Shown: one piece after another, positions 23,489-32,716 of the stretch | How the letters are laid out: each line of letters starts with the position of its first letter | Numbering within the stretch: position 1 is the first letter of the stretch | NCBI GenBank assembly: GCA_002393945.1 | Contig: DGSO01000014.1 | Location: forward strand, 1,842 to 65,841 | DNA: 64,000 nt | Direction of reading: 5' to 3' | Source: Bacteroidales bacterium UBA4360 | GTDB taxonomy: Bacteria; Bacteroidota; Bacteroidia; Bacteroidales; UBA932 | Program-made: the position numbers and the translations under genes | Notes under the pieces: generated by a model | Databases searched by the model: none | Seen by the model: only the letters and a program-made list of their open reading frames with translations | Told to the model about the DNA's origin: nothing

Positions 23489-24927
23489 TATCTGAAGTTT
23501 ACGACAACGTGTTCAAGATGCTTGACGAACTTTTCCAGCGATGCCAGTTCCAGTTTCTCACCGGGAGCGTGGACGCCGCGGAGCGTGGGGCCGAAGGAAA
23601 TCATGTCCAGATCCGGGAATTTCTCGAGGAAGAGGCCGCATTCGAGCCCGGCGTGGATTGCCAGCACAAGCGGTTCGACGCCAAACAGTTCCTTGTAAGA
23701 ATCCACGGCAATTTCCAGAATGTGGGACTTGAGGTTAGGCTTCCAGCCGGGATATTCGCCGTGGTGTTCGGCATCGAATGAGCCAAGGAAAAATGCGGCT
23801 TCCACCCTTTCTGCCATGGCGTGGAGTTCGGATACGACGGAGCTCCTCTGTGAAGTGATCACGGTGAGGACATCGTCCTTGATATGCGCGGCGGCAAGGT
23901 TGGTCGAAGTCTCTACCAGGCCGGGGATGTCCGGAGACATCTTTTCCACTCCGTGCGGAACGGCGAGCAGGGTAGTGATAATATTGGCTGCATCGCCCTC
24001 TGCGATGGGTTTCAGGCTGCATTCGACGGCTTCTGCCGATGCGCGCACAGCGGGATCGGAAGTGGCATATTCTTCTGCGAGCAGTTTGCTGAAGGCTGTG
24101 ACGTCATCCACCATTTCCTGGAATTCATCGGCAGGAACGGCAAGGATGGCCTCGGCTTCACGGCAGATGGCGTTGGGCTTGTTGCCGCCGTCGATTGAAA
24201 GGAGCTGCCAGTCATACTGCATTTCAGTATAGAGGAAACGCACAAGCTCACGCAGGGCATTTGCCCGCTGCTTGTTGATATCGTCACCGCTGTGGCCGCC
24301 CTGAGCCCCGGAAACCTTCACGGAAATGGCTTTGTAGCCCTTTCTGAGGGCCTCGCGTTCGAAACTGAAGGTGGCCGTGGTATCCATGCCGCCGGCACAG
24401 CCAACGAACATCTGGCCTTCGTCTTCGGAGTCGAGGTTGATAAGTGTCTTGCCGGAGAAGAAACCCTCTTCAAGCGCAAAAGCACCGTCCATGCCGGTCT
24501 CTTCAGAGATAGTGAACAGGCACTCCAGCTTACCAGTAGGAAGGTCGCTTTCCAAAAGTGCAAGGCAGGCAGCTATGCCGATGCCGTCGTCTGCGCCCAG
24601 AGTGGTATTCTTTGCTATCATCCAGCCGTCCTCGATCTCATAGGGGATGGCCTGGGTAAGGAAGTCGAAATCGAATCCCGCGTTTTTCTCGCAGACCATA
24701 TCCTGATGGGCCTGAAGCACAAGGGCAGGAACGTTTTCCTTGCCCGGAGCGGCTTCTTTCACTATAAGGACATTGCCTGTCTTGTCTGTCTTGCATTCCA
24801 GACCATGGTCTTTGGCAAACTTCTGAAGCCATGCGGTCATAGGGGCTTCGTGGCCGCTTTCACGCGGAACAGACGTAATTTCCTTAAAAATCTTGAGGAC
24901 AGAATTGGAATCCATAATACTTGTCAT
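23488..24927 (-). CDS. pepD: Aminoacyl-histidine dipeptidase (peptidase M20C)
   Basis: This cytosolic zinc dipeptidase hydrolyses Xaa-His and other dipeptides. The 479-residue protein shows the M20 metal ligands in order: LQAHQDMVCEK (His-x-Asp, about 78-88), LGADDGIGIA (about 117-126), ISEETGMDGA (catalytic and ligand Glu pair, about 147-156) and LINLDSEDEG (about 170). A C-terminal AIHAGLECG carries the last His. Length fits PepD. The Met five codons in (MDSNS) is an alternative start at 24915. A complete promoter lies just upstream, and rpe is coupled behind it. Confidence 0.93.
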   Translation of the reverse strand: MTSIMDSNSVLKIFKEITSVPRESGHEAPMTAWLQKFAKDHGLECKTDKTGNVLIVKEAAPGKENVPALVLQAHQDMVCEKNAGFDFDFLTQAIPYEIEDGWMIAKNTTLGADDGIGIAACLALLESDLPTGKLECLFTISEETGMDGAFALEEGFFSGKTLINLDSEDEGQMFVGCAGGMDTTATFSFEREALRKGYKAISVKVSGAQGGHSGDDINKQRANALRELVRFLYTEMQYDWQLLSIDGGNKPNAICREAEAILAVPADEFQEMVDDVTAFSKLLAEEYATSDPAVRASAEAVECSLKPIAEGDAANIITTLLAVPHGVEKMSPDIPGLVETSTNLAAAHIKDDVLTVITSQRSSVVSELHAMAERVEAAFFLGSFDAEHHGEYPGWKPNLKSHILEIAVDSYKELFGVEPLVLAIHAGLECGLFLEKFPDLDMISFGPTLRGVHAPGEKLELASLEKFVKHLEHVVVNFR

Positions 24928-24937
24928 TTTAGTCTTT

Positions 24938-24969
24938 CAAATATACGAAATATTCCTTGTAATGACAAA
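24938..24969 (-). promoter_or_regulatory. pepD-rpe promoter
   Basis: On the minus strand TTTG (24969-24966), 20 bases, TATATTTG (24945-24938). The predicted start falls about 4 bases before the ATG at 24927. The shorter start at 24915 would then have a leader of about 16 bases, which favours the shorter form. Confidence 0.65.
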
Positions 24970-24981
24970 ATGACATACCTC

Positions 24982-25012
24982 TTTGAGTTGGCCCCTTTTT
25001 TGATTATATTTG
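24982..25012 (+). promoter_or_regulatory. rsfS-ftsH-cdsA-psd promoter
   Basis: TTTG (24982-24985), 19 bases, TATATTTG (25005-25012) matches the consensus fully. The start would be near 25019, giving a 20-base leader to rsfS. Confidence 0.75.
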
Positions 25013-25038
25013 TAGACTGAAAAACAGAACAAAGTTTT

Positions 25039-25422
25039 ATGATTACTCATGACCTCCGGCTCATTGCCGACGCCATACTTGACAAGAAGGGATGCGACGT
25101 CATTTCCCTGGACCTCAGAAAGATAGATGGTGCAATCACGGATTTCTTCGTAGTCTGCGACGCCTCCAACACCACTCAGGTTGGTGCTGTTGCCGACAAC
25201 ATCGCCCAGAAGATGAAGGAAGAGGGGCATACCCTCTACCGTTCCCAGGGTGAGCAGAACAATTTCTGGATCATCCAGGACTACGGCAATATAGTCGTGC
25301 ACATCTTCCTCAAGGAATACAGGGACTTCTACCGTCTGGAAGACCTCTGGGCCGATGTCCCCCGCAAAGAATACAAAGAGCAGCGAAAGAAAAAGGCGTC
25401 CGATGGCACAAAAGAACAATAA
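25039..25422 (+). CDS. rsfS: Ribosomal silencing factor RsfS
   Basis: RsfS (Iojap/YbeB family) binds ribosomal protein uL14 and keeps the 50S subunit from joining the 30S subunit when nutrients are short. The 127-residue protein shows the typical core: KGCDVISLDLRKIDGAITDFFVVCDASN, then VVHIFLKEYRDFYRLEDLWAD near the end. That last segment is the family's most conserved stretch. Length is normal, with a Lys/Glu-rich tail. It is the first gene of the operon and its end overlaps the ftsH start by 20 bases. Confidence 0.95.
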   Translation: MITHDLRLIADAILDKKGCDVISLDLRKIDGAITDFFVVCDASNTTQVGAVADNIAQKMKEEGHTLYRSQGEQNNFWIIQDYGNIVVHIFLKEYRDFYRLEDLWADVPRKEYKEQRKKKASDGTKEQ

Positions 25423-27346
25423 TAACGGAAAGAAGGGCTTCTCCTTCACTCTGAATTTATCCTGGATATACATCCTGATATTTATAGGAATAGGATATCT
25501 CCTTTTCCGCAACCAGAACTCAGCATCGCCGGAAAAAGTGGAATGGGCCGAGGTCCAGACCATGATCCAGAACGGTGACGTTGCAGAAATCGTATTCGTC
25601 AGGAACGACTACAAAGGCGAAATCAAAATCCGCCCCGAGCGTCTTGCCAAATATGCAGACCGCTTCCGCGGAGGAGTCCCCCCGAAAAGGGCGCCCCACA
25701 TGTTTTTCCTAGTCTCCAGCAAATTCGATCCGGAGACTACTTTCGAGTCGCTGAACAGCGAATTGCCTGCATCGGACCAGTTCAAGGTAGTCATCACGAA
25801 CGAAGAGCACATCTGGGGAGACATCTTCCAGATGATTTTCCCGCTTCTCCTTCTGGTACTGTTCTGGGTTATGATTTTCCGTGGAATGAACCGCGGCGTG
25901 GGTGGCCCCGGCGCCGGCGGCATGAATCCTTTCAATACTGGAAAATCAACCGCACGTGAAACCGAAAAAGGCGACGTAAAAGTCACTTTCAAGGACGTAG
26001 CTGGCCTATACGGCGCAAAGGAAGAAGTGATGGAGATCGTGGATTTCCTCAAGAATCCCGATAAATACACCTCCCTCGGCGGCAAAATCCCCAAGGGAGC
26101 CCTGCTCGTAGGGCCTCCCGGAACCGGCAAGACCCTTCTTGCAAAAGCAGTGGCAGGGGAGGCCAACGTCCCCTTCTTCTCCATCTCGGGTTCAGATTTT
26201 GTCGAGATGTTCGTCGGCGTGGGTGCATCCCGCGTGAGGGATCTGTTCCGCCAGGCAAAGGAAAAGGCCCCCTGCATCGTTTTCATCGACGAAATCGACG
26301 CAGTAGGACGTGCTCGTGCCAAGAACGGCGGCTTCTCGTCGAATGACGAAAGGGAGAACACCCTTAACCAGCTTCTCACGGAGATGGACGGCTTCGGCAC
26401 CAACAGCGGCGTCATCGTCCTTGCGGCCACAAACCGCGCCGACATCCTCGACCAGGCCCTCATGAGGGCAGGCCGGTTCGACCGCCAGATCCACGTCGAA
26501 CTGCCCGAACTCAAGGAAAGGGAAGAAATCTTCAACGTACACCTCAGGGGCATCAAACTGGGCGAAGACTTCAACGTAAGCTTCATGGCAAAGCACACCC
26601 CCGGATTCTCCGGTGCCGATATCGCCAATGTCTGTAACGAAGCGGCACTTACGGCAGCAAGGCGCAACCACACCGCCGTCATGCAGCAGGACTTCCTGGA
26701 CGCCGTAGACCGCATAATCGGCGGCCTCGAGCGCAAGTCCAACACCATCATGACCCCGGCCGAAAAGCGCACCACCGCCTATCATGAGGCAGGCCACGCC
26801 CTCGTCGGCTGGCTCCTCCCTTATGCCGATCCCGTCTTCAAGGTTTCCATCATCCCCAGAGGCAACGCCCTCGGTCTTACATGGAGCCTCCCCGAAGAGA
26901 GGAAGAACTGGTCCCGCAGCGTCATGATGGACCACATGTGCCAGCTCATAGGTGGCCGTGTGGCAGAGGAAATACTCAATGGAGAGCCCTCTACCGGCGC
27001 TTTGAACGACCTTGAGAGAATGACCGGAATGGCCTATGCCATGGTCCAGTACTACGGAATGTCAGACAAGGTGGGTGCCCTTTCCTTCTACGATTCTACT
27101 GGCTCCCGCGGATACAACCTCGTCAAGCCGTACTCTGAGAAGACTGCTGAAGCGATGGATGCAGAGGTGAAAGCCATCGTAAAAGATGTACATGACCGTA
27201 CCCGCAAACTCATCAATGAGAACAAGGACGGTTTCATGAAACTTGGAGCCCTGCTATTGGAAAAAGAAGTTATCTTTGCAGAAGATATTGAAACCATCCT
27301 TGGTCCAAAGGTGAAACCCGCTGAGGAAGACAGGTTTACAGAATAA
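25403..27346 (+). CDS. ftsH: ATP-dependent zinc metalloprotease FtsH
   Basis: FtsH is a membrane-anchored hexameric protease that degrades misfolded membrane proteins and regulators. From ATG 25403 it is 647 residues. It has two membrane helices (WIYILIFIGIGYLLF and IFPLLLLVLFWVMIF) flanking a periplasmic domain. The AAA module has GPPGTGKT (Walker A) and IVFIDEIDAVGRAR (Walker B), with the second region of homology LMRAGRFDRQ. The peptidase motif is HEAGHA, followed by the third zinc-ligand region. The longer reading from 25355 lies inside rsfS and lacks family similarity, so I prefer 25403. Overlap with rsfS indicates coupling. Confidence 0.97.
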   Translation: MAQKNNNNGKKGFSFTLNLSWIYILIFIGIGYLLFRNQNSASPEKVEWAEVQTMIQNGDVAEIVFVRNDYKGEIKIRPERLAKYADRFRGGVPPKRAPHMFFLVSSKFDPETTFESLNSELPASDQFKVVITNEEHIWGDIFQMIFPLLLLVLFWVMIFRGMNRGVGGPGAGGMNPFNTGKSTARETEKGDVKVTFKDVAGLYGAKEEVMEIVDFLKNPDKYTSLGGKIPKGALLVGPPGTGKTLLAKAVAGEANVPFFSISGSDFVEMFVGVGASRVRDLFRQAKEKAPCIVFIDEIDAVGRARAKNGGFSSNDERENTLNQLLTEMDGFGTNSGVIVLAATNRADILDQALMRAGRFDRQIHVELPELKEREEIFNVHLRGIKLGEDFNVSFMAKHTPGFSGADIANVCNEAALTAARRNHTAVMQQDFLDAVDRIIGGLERKSNTIMTPAEKRTTAYHEAGHALVGWLLPYADPVFKVSIIPRGNALGLTWSLPEERKNWSRSVMMDHMCQLIGGRVAEEILNGEPSTGALNDLERMTGMAYAMVQYYGMSDKVGALSFYDSTGSRGYNLVKPYSEKTAEAMDAEVKAIVKDVHDRTRKLINENKDGFMKLGALLLEKEVIFAEDIETILGPKVKPAEEDRFTE

Positions 27347-27354
27347 ACTGAAGA

Positions 27355-28182
27355 ATGAATACTACCGTAAAAAGGACTATTTCCGGAACCGTTTTCCTAG
27401 CAGTAATGCTGGCAGGACTCCTCATTCATCCGGCTCTGTATGCAGTGCTGTTCGTATGCATGAGCTGCGGGATGCTCGTGGAATTCTATAGGATTACCAT
27501 GGGAGACCGATACAAACTGCCACGTATTTTTGCTATACTCCTGGGCGGGCTTGCCTTCCTGGCCGTTTTCGGCATTACGGGATACGGCCTCCCCAACAAG
27601 ATTGTGAGCATATCGGCAATATTTCTCCTTGCAATCATGATTTCCACTCTCCTGGAAAAGGACAGGAGCGATTTCCATCTCACCGCATTCATATATACAG
27701 GGCTCCTGTATATCGCTCTTCCTCTGGCACTTGCAAACTTTGTGGTATTCCGTGGAGGCAGCTTCAACGGAATCCTCATGGTAGCTTTCTTCTGCATTAT
27801 CTGGGCAGGGGATGTGGGCGCATACTGCTTTGGAATGCTCTTTGGCCAGAAAGGCGGGAAGAAACTCTTTCCCAGTATTTCCCCCAATAAATCCTGGGCC
27901 GGTTTCTGGGGTGGCATTTTCCTCGCCGCCGTCGCATCAGTTATCCTTTGCGTCACCGGACTTTTCCCATTCCCGTGGTGGCACTGCATACTGCTTGCTA
28001 TAATAATGAACGTACTCGGAACCTTCGGAGACCTGTTTGAATCCCAGTGGAAACGCAGCTTCTCCGTGAAGGATTCCGGCAATATAATTCCCGGCCATGG
28101 CGGTCTCATGGACCGCTTTGACAGCGCACTCTTTGCCATTCCGGCCGGTTTTATCTACCTTGCAATTAACGGACTCGTATGA
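27355..28182 (+). CDS. cdsA: Phosphatidate cytidylyltransferase
   Basis: CdsA makes CDP-diacylglycerol from phosphatidic acid and CTP, the precursor of membrane phospholipids. The 275-residue protein consists mainly of hydrophobic helices. It ends with the family signature KRSFSVKDSGNIIPGHGGLM and DRFDS, which carries the metal-binding Asp residues. FFCIIWAGDVGAY and ISPNKSWAG in the middle are also characteristic. It starts eight bases after ftsH, and its stop overlaps the psd start as ATGA. The next gene uses the lipid made downstream of this step, so the two form a phospholipid module. Confidence 0.94.
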   Translation: MNTTVKRTISGTVFLAVMLAGLLIHPALYAVLFVCMSCGMLVEFYRITMGDRYKLPRIFAILLGGLAFLAVFGITGYGLPNKIVSISAIFLLAIMISTLLEKDRSDFHLTAFIYTGLLYIALPLALANFVVFRGGSFNGILMVAFFCIIWAGDVGAYCFGMLFGQKGGKKLFPSISPNKSWAGFWGGIFLAAVASVILCVTGLFPFPWWHCILLAIIMNVLGTFGDLFESQWKRSFSVKDSGNIIPGHGGLMDRFDSALFAIPAGFIYLAINGLV

Positions 28183-28856
28183 GATTTATAAAACTTGATA
28201 CGGACTCCTACGGCACTATTTTTACCAGTTGGTGCATCTGTGCTGTCCTCATTTTCATTGATGCATGGTTCATCCATAATCTGTGGATCAGCATTCCCAT
28301 TGCCCTGGTTCTTCTCACATTCATGGTTTTCATCACCTACTTCTTCCGCGTTCCCAACAGGACTGTTCCGGACCATGAAAACCACCGCCTGGTAACTTCC
28401 GTTGCAGACGGCAAGGTGGTGATTGTAGAAAAGGTATTCGAGAAGGAGTATCTCAAGAAGGACTGCATCCAGGTTTCCGTGTACATGGATTTCTTCGACG
28501 TGCACTGCAACTTCTGGCCCATCAGCGGGGAAGTGGAGTACTACAAGTATCATCCCGGCAAGTACCTCCTTGCCTTCCATCCCAAGTCATCGGAGAAGAA
28601 CGAACACTCATCCTCCTGCCTTTCCAACAAGTACGGACAGGTGTTCTTCAAGCAGATTGCAGGCACTTTCGCAAGAAGGATTGTATGCTATTCCGAGCCC
28701 GGGAACATGGAAAACCGCGGTGAGCAGTGCGGAGTCATCAAGTTCGGCTCAAGGATAGACATGTTTCTTCCCCTCGATGCAGAAATCAAGGTGGCGGTAG
28801 GGGATAAGGTAAGGGCGGTTGAAAGCGTTATCGCCGTTCTTCCCGATCAGAAGTAA
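28179..28856 (+). CDS. psd: Phosphatidylserine decarboxylase, short proenzyme type
   Basis: Psd converts phosphatidylserine to phosphatidylethanolamine. The 225-residue protein has two N-terminal hydrophobic segments (SWCICAVLIFIDAWFI and IPIALVLLTFMVFITYFF). It then has the conserved DFFDVHCNFWPISGEVEYY. Near the end is the self-cleavage site IKFGSRIDMFLP, where the Gly-Ser bond is cut and the Ser becomes the pyruvoyl group. The short form without the E. coli N-terminal part is usual in Bacteroidota. The start is fixed by the ATGA overlap with cdsA. The end overlaps the convergent ispG end by 29 bases. Confidence 0.92.
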   Translation: MRFIKLDTDSYGTIFTSWCICAVLIFIDAWFIHNLWISIPIALVLLTFMVFITYFFRVPNRTVPDHENHRLVTSVADGKVVIVEKVFEKEYLKKDCIQVSVYMDFFDVHCNFWPISGEVEYYKYHPGKYLLAFHPKSSEKNEHSSSCLSNKYGQVFFKQIAGTFARRIVCYSEPGNMENRGEQCGVIKFGSRIDMFLPLDAEIKVAVGDKVRAVESVIAVLPDQK

Positions 28857-30090
28857 TCAACTCCACGAGTTTCGAAACAGCCTCGTTCTCAGGTATATGC
28901 CTCAGGACGGGGTCTTTTTTTCGGTATAGGGTAACCTTGCCGGCGCCTTCTCCTACGTAGCCGTAGTCGGCATCGGCCATTTCACCGGGACCGTTTACGA
29001 TGCAGCCCATTACGGCAATGACGATGTCTTTGAAACCGGACGTGGCTTCCTTTACCTTGTTGAAGGTGGTTTCCAGGTCGTATTTGGTCCTTCCGCAGCC
29101 GGGACATGCAATGTATTCGGGCTTGTAAAAACGGCGCCGTGCGGCCTGCAGAAGCTCATCCCTTAGATTCGGTATCGAGGGAACCGTCACATCCACATCG
29201 TCAATCTCCCTTGTAAGAAGGGGACGGCCATAATCGCATGCAGCCTTCAGGAGAGCGATTTCTCTTTCATCAGTAGGGCCGAATCCTTCCTGCACGGGCA
29301 GTCCGTACCTCGATGCCAGATAATACCCGACGGGAAGCTCCTTCTCCGGATCTTCCGTAAGTGAAACCCTCACCGTATTGCCGATACCCTCCTGAAGAAG
29401 CGTAGAAATGGCGACGCAGGATTTGATGCGGCCGCTGTCGCCGTTTCCGGCTTCGGTAACGCCCACATGGACGGGGTAAACCACTCCGCGCTGCTGCATC
29501 ATCTTCGCAAGGGCCCTGTATGCCTCTACCATGACTACCGTATTCGAAGCCTTAAGGGAGATCACGGCATTGTAGAACTCCTTCTCGATACACATGTCTA
29601 TCCACTCCATCGCTGCTAGCGCCATCGCCTCCGGTGTATTGCCGAATCTGTCGATGATATATTTCCCCAGGGAACCATGGTTCAGGCCGATTCTGATGGC
29701 CTTTCCATACTCTTTGCACTCATCCAGGAACTCACCGAAAAGAACCCTTGCACGCGCATGGTCTGCATGGAAATTGCCAGGGTTGATGCGGACCTTGTCG
29801 GCAACCTTCACAGCCGCCTTGGCTATCTCTGCCGAGAAATGGACATCGGCAACGATGGGGGTAGTGATTCCGTCGCTGTGGAGGAAGGTCCTGATTCGGC
29901 CCAGAGCCTCCACGTCCTGGAGGGAAGGGGTGGTGATCCTTATCAGACCGGCACCGGCAGCGGCAAGGCGCCGGCACTGGGAAACGGTTGCATCTATATC
30001 TGAAGTAGGGGTATTGCACATTGTCTGGACAACGATGGGATGCTCGCTGCCTATGAGGACGTCTCCGACTTTTACTGTAAGTGTTTTCAT
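28828..30090 (-). CDS. ispG: 4-hydroxy-3-methylbut-2-enyl diphosphate synthase IspG, shortened form
   Basis: IspG is an iron-sulfur enzyme of the MEP isoprenoid pathway that opens the cyclic diphosphate MEcPP. The TIM barrel is recognisable by VADVHFSAEIA, VRINPGN, AIRIGLNHGSL and VTEAGNGDSGRIKS. The C-terminal part has the cluster ligands CPGCGRT and CIVNGPGEMADADYGYVG. The protein is 420 residues, whereas Bacteroidota and plant enzymes usually carry an extra A* domain and exceed 600. Here the barrel passes almost directly into the cluster domain through about 80 residues. The gene is the last of the ligA chain; its ATG overlaps the previous stop (ATGA). Confidence 0.94.
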   Translation of the reverse strand: MKTLTVKVGDVLIGSEHPIVVQTMCNTPTSDIDATVSQCRRLAAAGAGLIRITTPSLQDVEALGRIRTFLHSDGITTPIVADVHFSAEIAKAAVKVADKVRINPGNFHADHARARVLFGEFLDECKEYGKAIRIGLNHGSLGKYIIDRFGNTPEAMALAAMEWIDMCIEKEFYNAVISLKASNTVVMVEAYRALAKMMQQRGVVYPVHVGVTEAGNGDSGRIKSCVAISTLLQEGIGNTVRVSLTEDPEKELPVGYYLASRYGLPVQEGFGPTDEREIALLKAACDYGRPLLTREIDDVDVTVPSIPNLRDELLQAARRRFYKPEYIACPGCGRTKYDLETTFNKVKEATSGFKDIVIAVMGCIVNGPGEMADADYGYVGEGAGKVTLYRKKDPVLRHIPENEAVSKLVELITSDREERR

Positions 30091-30929
30091 TGATTCGCTA
30101 CAATTTCTTTTGCCATTTTCTTAAGCTGTGACCGGGAATGGCCATGGCGGGGCGACAGGTGATAATATATGCCGAAGGTAGGGGCAAGGTCAAGCGGATA
30201 TGCGAACCGGTAGTAGTACTGGCTGGCATAGTCCGGGTTCCAGAATGACTCCCAGCCCCACTTTATCTGCACGTTGAAATGAATCTCGAAAGGGTCGAAC
30301 ATAATACCAAAACCAAGTCCTCCCTGCACGCCATAAGTCCAGCGGCGGTCGTAATCCCTGAACTCGTTTTCGAACTGGGTATAAGACGATGTCTCATACA
30401 AGGGGTCGAGAGTCCTGTGAATGGAAGTCCGGTATCCGCCGTAAATGCCGACTTTTGCAAGTATCTTGAAATACTCCGAGGCATCTATATGGAAATGGGA
30501 CAGGAAAAAGACTTCCGGCACCTTCATCGAAACCTGATACGCACCGGACTCGGTTGCCCTGCTGCCAGTTTCCTCGTTGGTCTTGAATTCATACCCCTCA
30601 TAGTTCTGCTGTGCGCCGAACTCCAACGCCATGTTGGGGAAAATGCCGAACATGGTGAAGTGACGGATAAATGAAAAACCAAACACAGGATACTGTATGT
30701 GCCATTTCACAAGCCTCGTGGGGTTGAAGAACCCATACTGCATGGATGCTCCTCCGAACACGCCTGCCTCCCAATAGTCGTTGGGTTTCACGGATTTGAT
30801 CTGAACGCTGTCCAGATACTCCGGGGTTACATTTTCCGGAAGGGAAAAGAACTCTGCGTCAATGTCTGTCTGGGCATAGGAGAAGACTGAAGACAGCAGG
30901 ATTATGGATACGAGAAAGAATCTTTTCAT
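30087..30929 (-). CDS. Outer-membrane beta-barrel-like protein of unknown function
   Basis: From ATG 30929 the protein is 280 residues with a signal peptide (KRFFLVSIILLSSVFSYAQ). The mature part alternates hydrophobic and polar residues, is rich in Tyr, Phe and Trp, and has strand pairs such as WEAGVFGGASMQYGFF, YFKILAKVGIYGGYRTS and FEIHFNVQIKWGW. It ends in a short positively charged tail. This suggests a small outer-membrane barrel. I cannot name the family or ligand. The start at 30929 overlaps the lipoprotein stop (ATGA); a longer reading from 30959 lacks a signal peptide at its start. Position between a lipoprotein gene and ispG in a coupled chain suggests envelope housekeeping. Confidence 0.75.
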   Translation of the reverse strand: MKRFFLVSIILLSSVFSYAQTDIDAEFFSLPENVTPEYLDSVQIKSVKPNDYWEAGVFGGASMQYGFFNPTRLVKWHIQYPVFGFSFIRHFTMFGIFPNMALEFGAQQNYEGYEFKTNEETGSRATESGAYQVSMKVPEVFFLSHFHIDASEYFKILAKVGIYGGYRTSIHRTLDPLYETSSYTQFENEFRDYDRRWTYGVQGGLGFGIMFDPFEIHFNVQIKWGWESFWNPDYASQYYYRFAYPLDLAPTFGIYYHLSPRHGHSRSQLKKMAKEIVANQ

Positions 30930-32716
30930 CTGAACATTTCCTCCATATCTACCGTCCAAAGCATTTCCGCCTTTTCAAGGACCTTTATCATGAACTGGTC
31001 ATCGAGCTTGAAGAAGCGCACCTTTTCAGGTTGTTTGTGGTCCAGGAGCACGCCTGTATCAACGATATTGTTCCTGTTTATATCCTCGGTCATCCTTATG
31101 CAGTAGCTGCCGGCCTTAAGGTATGGGAACACAACCGGACCGTCCTTATCTACGATGAGGGTACGGATTATCTTGTCGCGCTTTTCGTTGAGAAGGTCGA
31201 TGATATATTTCTGATGCACCCCTGAGAGCTCCAGGGTAATGGAACTCAGTTTCTCGTCGGTTGGCAGGGTTACCTTGAGTTCCGTGGAATCGTTGTAGAA
31301 ACCGTTCACGTCCTGGAACACGCGGTAGGGGATTTTAAGGAAGTAGTCATATCCCGTCTGGAACGGCTCCGTGGGCATTATTGAATACTTCCTCAGGTTG
31401 GTGGAATCCCTGGTGATCTTTATTTTTCCGAATGATTCCTGCTGACGGGGATTGAGCATGCGAAGCTTCAGGGAATCCCAGGCCTCGGCAATGATTGGAT
31501 ACTTGAACTCTATCTGGAAGCCGGTATGTTCGATAGTAGTCGCGTCTGCAGTGGTTGTCATGACAGCAACGGTATCTTCGTGCTTGCGGTCACGGGAGGA
31601 CTTCATCATTTCGGCACGGATTTCCTTGGTGATGGCAAGCTTTACCGTTTCTTCCGTAGGCCTAAGGCGGCCAAGGGTGTCTGTCTTGTCGTAGTTGATA
31701 ACGAGCTGGAGGGTATCCGGCATCTTTCTCTGGTCATTGACCCAAAGCTCCAGGGAATCCTTCTGGGGATTGAACTGGCTGATCAGCTTGTCGGCAGCGA
31801 CGCCTTTGATTCTGAGCGAGTTGATCCTGGTATCCGGAGCCATGAAGGTAAGGTATGCGGTTCTGAGGCCCACCCTTTCCTTTTTGACGATATACTGCTT
31901 GGACGGCCTTTCACGGAAGACGCTCAGTTCCACGTCGGCCTTTCTTGCGAGGCACAGCGCGGTATCCTTCATGTCAAACTTCTTGAACTCGTAAATGGAG
32001 TCATTGTAGACAGTCTTCGGCCTGAAAAGGGTGTCCAGGAAGGCTACGCTCTCGCTCTCGGGTTCATAGATATTGTTGTTGTTCGCATCGCGGATTGCAT
32101 AGATGCGGTAAAGGGTATCCTTGATGTTCCGGAGGCTGAAATAGCCCCAGTCGTCGGTTTTGGCAGCGGCGACGGGACGGTGTTTGAGGACGGCGGAATC
32201 AGCGTAGTCCTTGTACAGGAGCACGGTGGCACCCTTTATGGGCATGAGCGAGTTGCAGTCCTGGACCATGCCGGTCATGCACATGGAATCTATATGTTCT
32301 CCGGTAGAGAATACCAGCGTATAGCCCTGGAAGATGTTGCCTTCATTGTTGTCTGCAATGGCGCCGGTAAGGTCAAGGGTATAAGTTGTATTGGAGTCCA
32401 GGTCGCTTTCAAACGAGACCTCCACGGATTTTCCCCTTATGACAGCCTTGGGCTTCTTCTCCAGTGGCGGAGAGAGGAAGATGCCGTTGGCATCCTTGAT
32501 TTTCACGTACTCGTTGAACCAGAAACGCACCTTGGTCTTATGTGTGGGAACATTCACGGTACCCGGCAAAGGGTATACCTTGGTTATGACCGGAGGAATG
32601 GTGTCCTTGGCCCCGCCGGTAGGAGGCGTGGTGGTGTTGGCACAGCCGGAAGGGAACATCATCGCTCCCAGAACCATGGCTGCAGGAACAAGGGGAAGTA
32701 GTTTCTTCAGCTTCAT
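30926..32716 (-). CDS. Lipoprotein with Ig-like (Big_5-type) N-terminal domain
   Basis: The 596-residue protein has a signal peptide ending in a lipobox (MMFPSGCAN, Cys25). The next segment, DTIPPVITKVYPLPGTVNVP and then VRFWFNEYVKI, followed by LDSNTTYTLDLTGAIADNNEGN, is the Big_5-like Ig domain common to a conserved Bacteroidales family. Residues about 145-260 add a carboxypeptidase-regulatory-like segment (GMVQDCNSLMPIKGATVLLY and IYAIRDANNNNIYEPE). The rest is beta-rich. No catalytic motif is seen. The function of the family is not known to me; a periplasmic or surface structural role is likely. It is coupled by ATGA to rel upstream and to the barrel protein downstream. Confidence 0.82.
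   Translation of the reverse strand: MKLKKLLPLVPAAMVLGAMMFPSGCANTTTPPTGGAKDTIPPVITKVYPLPGTVNVPTHKTKVRFWFNEYVKIKDANGIFLSPPLEKKPKAVIRGKSVEVSFESDLDSNTTYTLDLTGAIADNNEGNIFQGYTLVFSTGEHIDSMCMTGMVQDCNSLMPIKGATVLLYKDYADSAVLKHRPVAAAKTDDWGYFSLRNIKDTLYRIYAIRDANNNNIYEPESESVAFLDTLFRPKTVYNDSIYEFKKFDMKDTALCLARKADVELSVFRERPSKQYIVKKERVGLRTAYLTFMAPDTRINSLRIKGVAADKLISQFNPQKDSLELWVNDQRKMPDTLQLVINYDKTDTLGRLRPTEETVKLAITKEIRAEMMKSSRDRKHEDTVAVMTTTADATTIEHTGFQIEFKYPIIAEAWDSLKLRMLNPRQQESFGKIKITRDSTNLRKYSIMPTEPFQTGYDYFLKIPYRVFQDVNGFYNDSTELKVTLPTDEKLSSITLELSGVHQKYIIDLLNEKRDKIIRTLIVDKDGPVVFPYLKAGSYCIRMTEDINRNNIVDTGVLLDHKQPEKVRFFKLDDQFMIKVLEKAEMLWTVDMEEMFR

Noticed and set aside
25355..25402. FtsH start at 25355
   Set aside because: The extra residues lie inside rsfS in another frame and lack similarity; ATG 25403 matches the family start.
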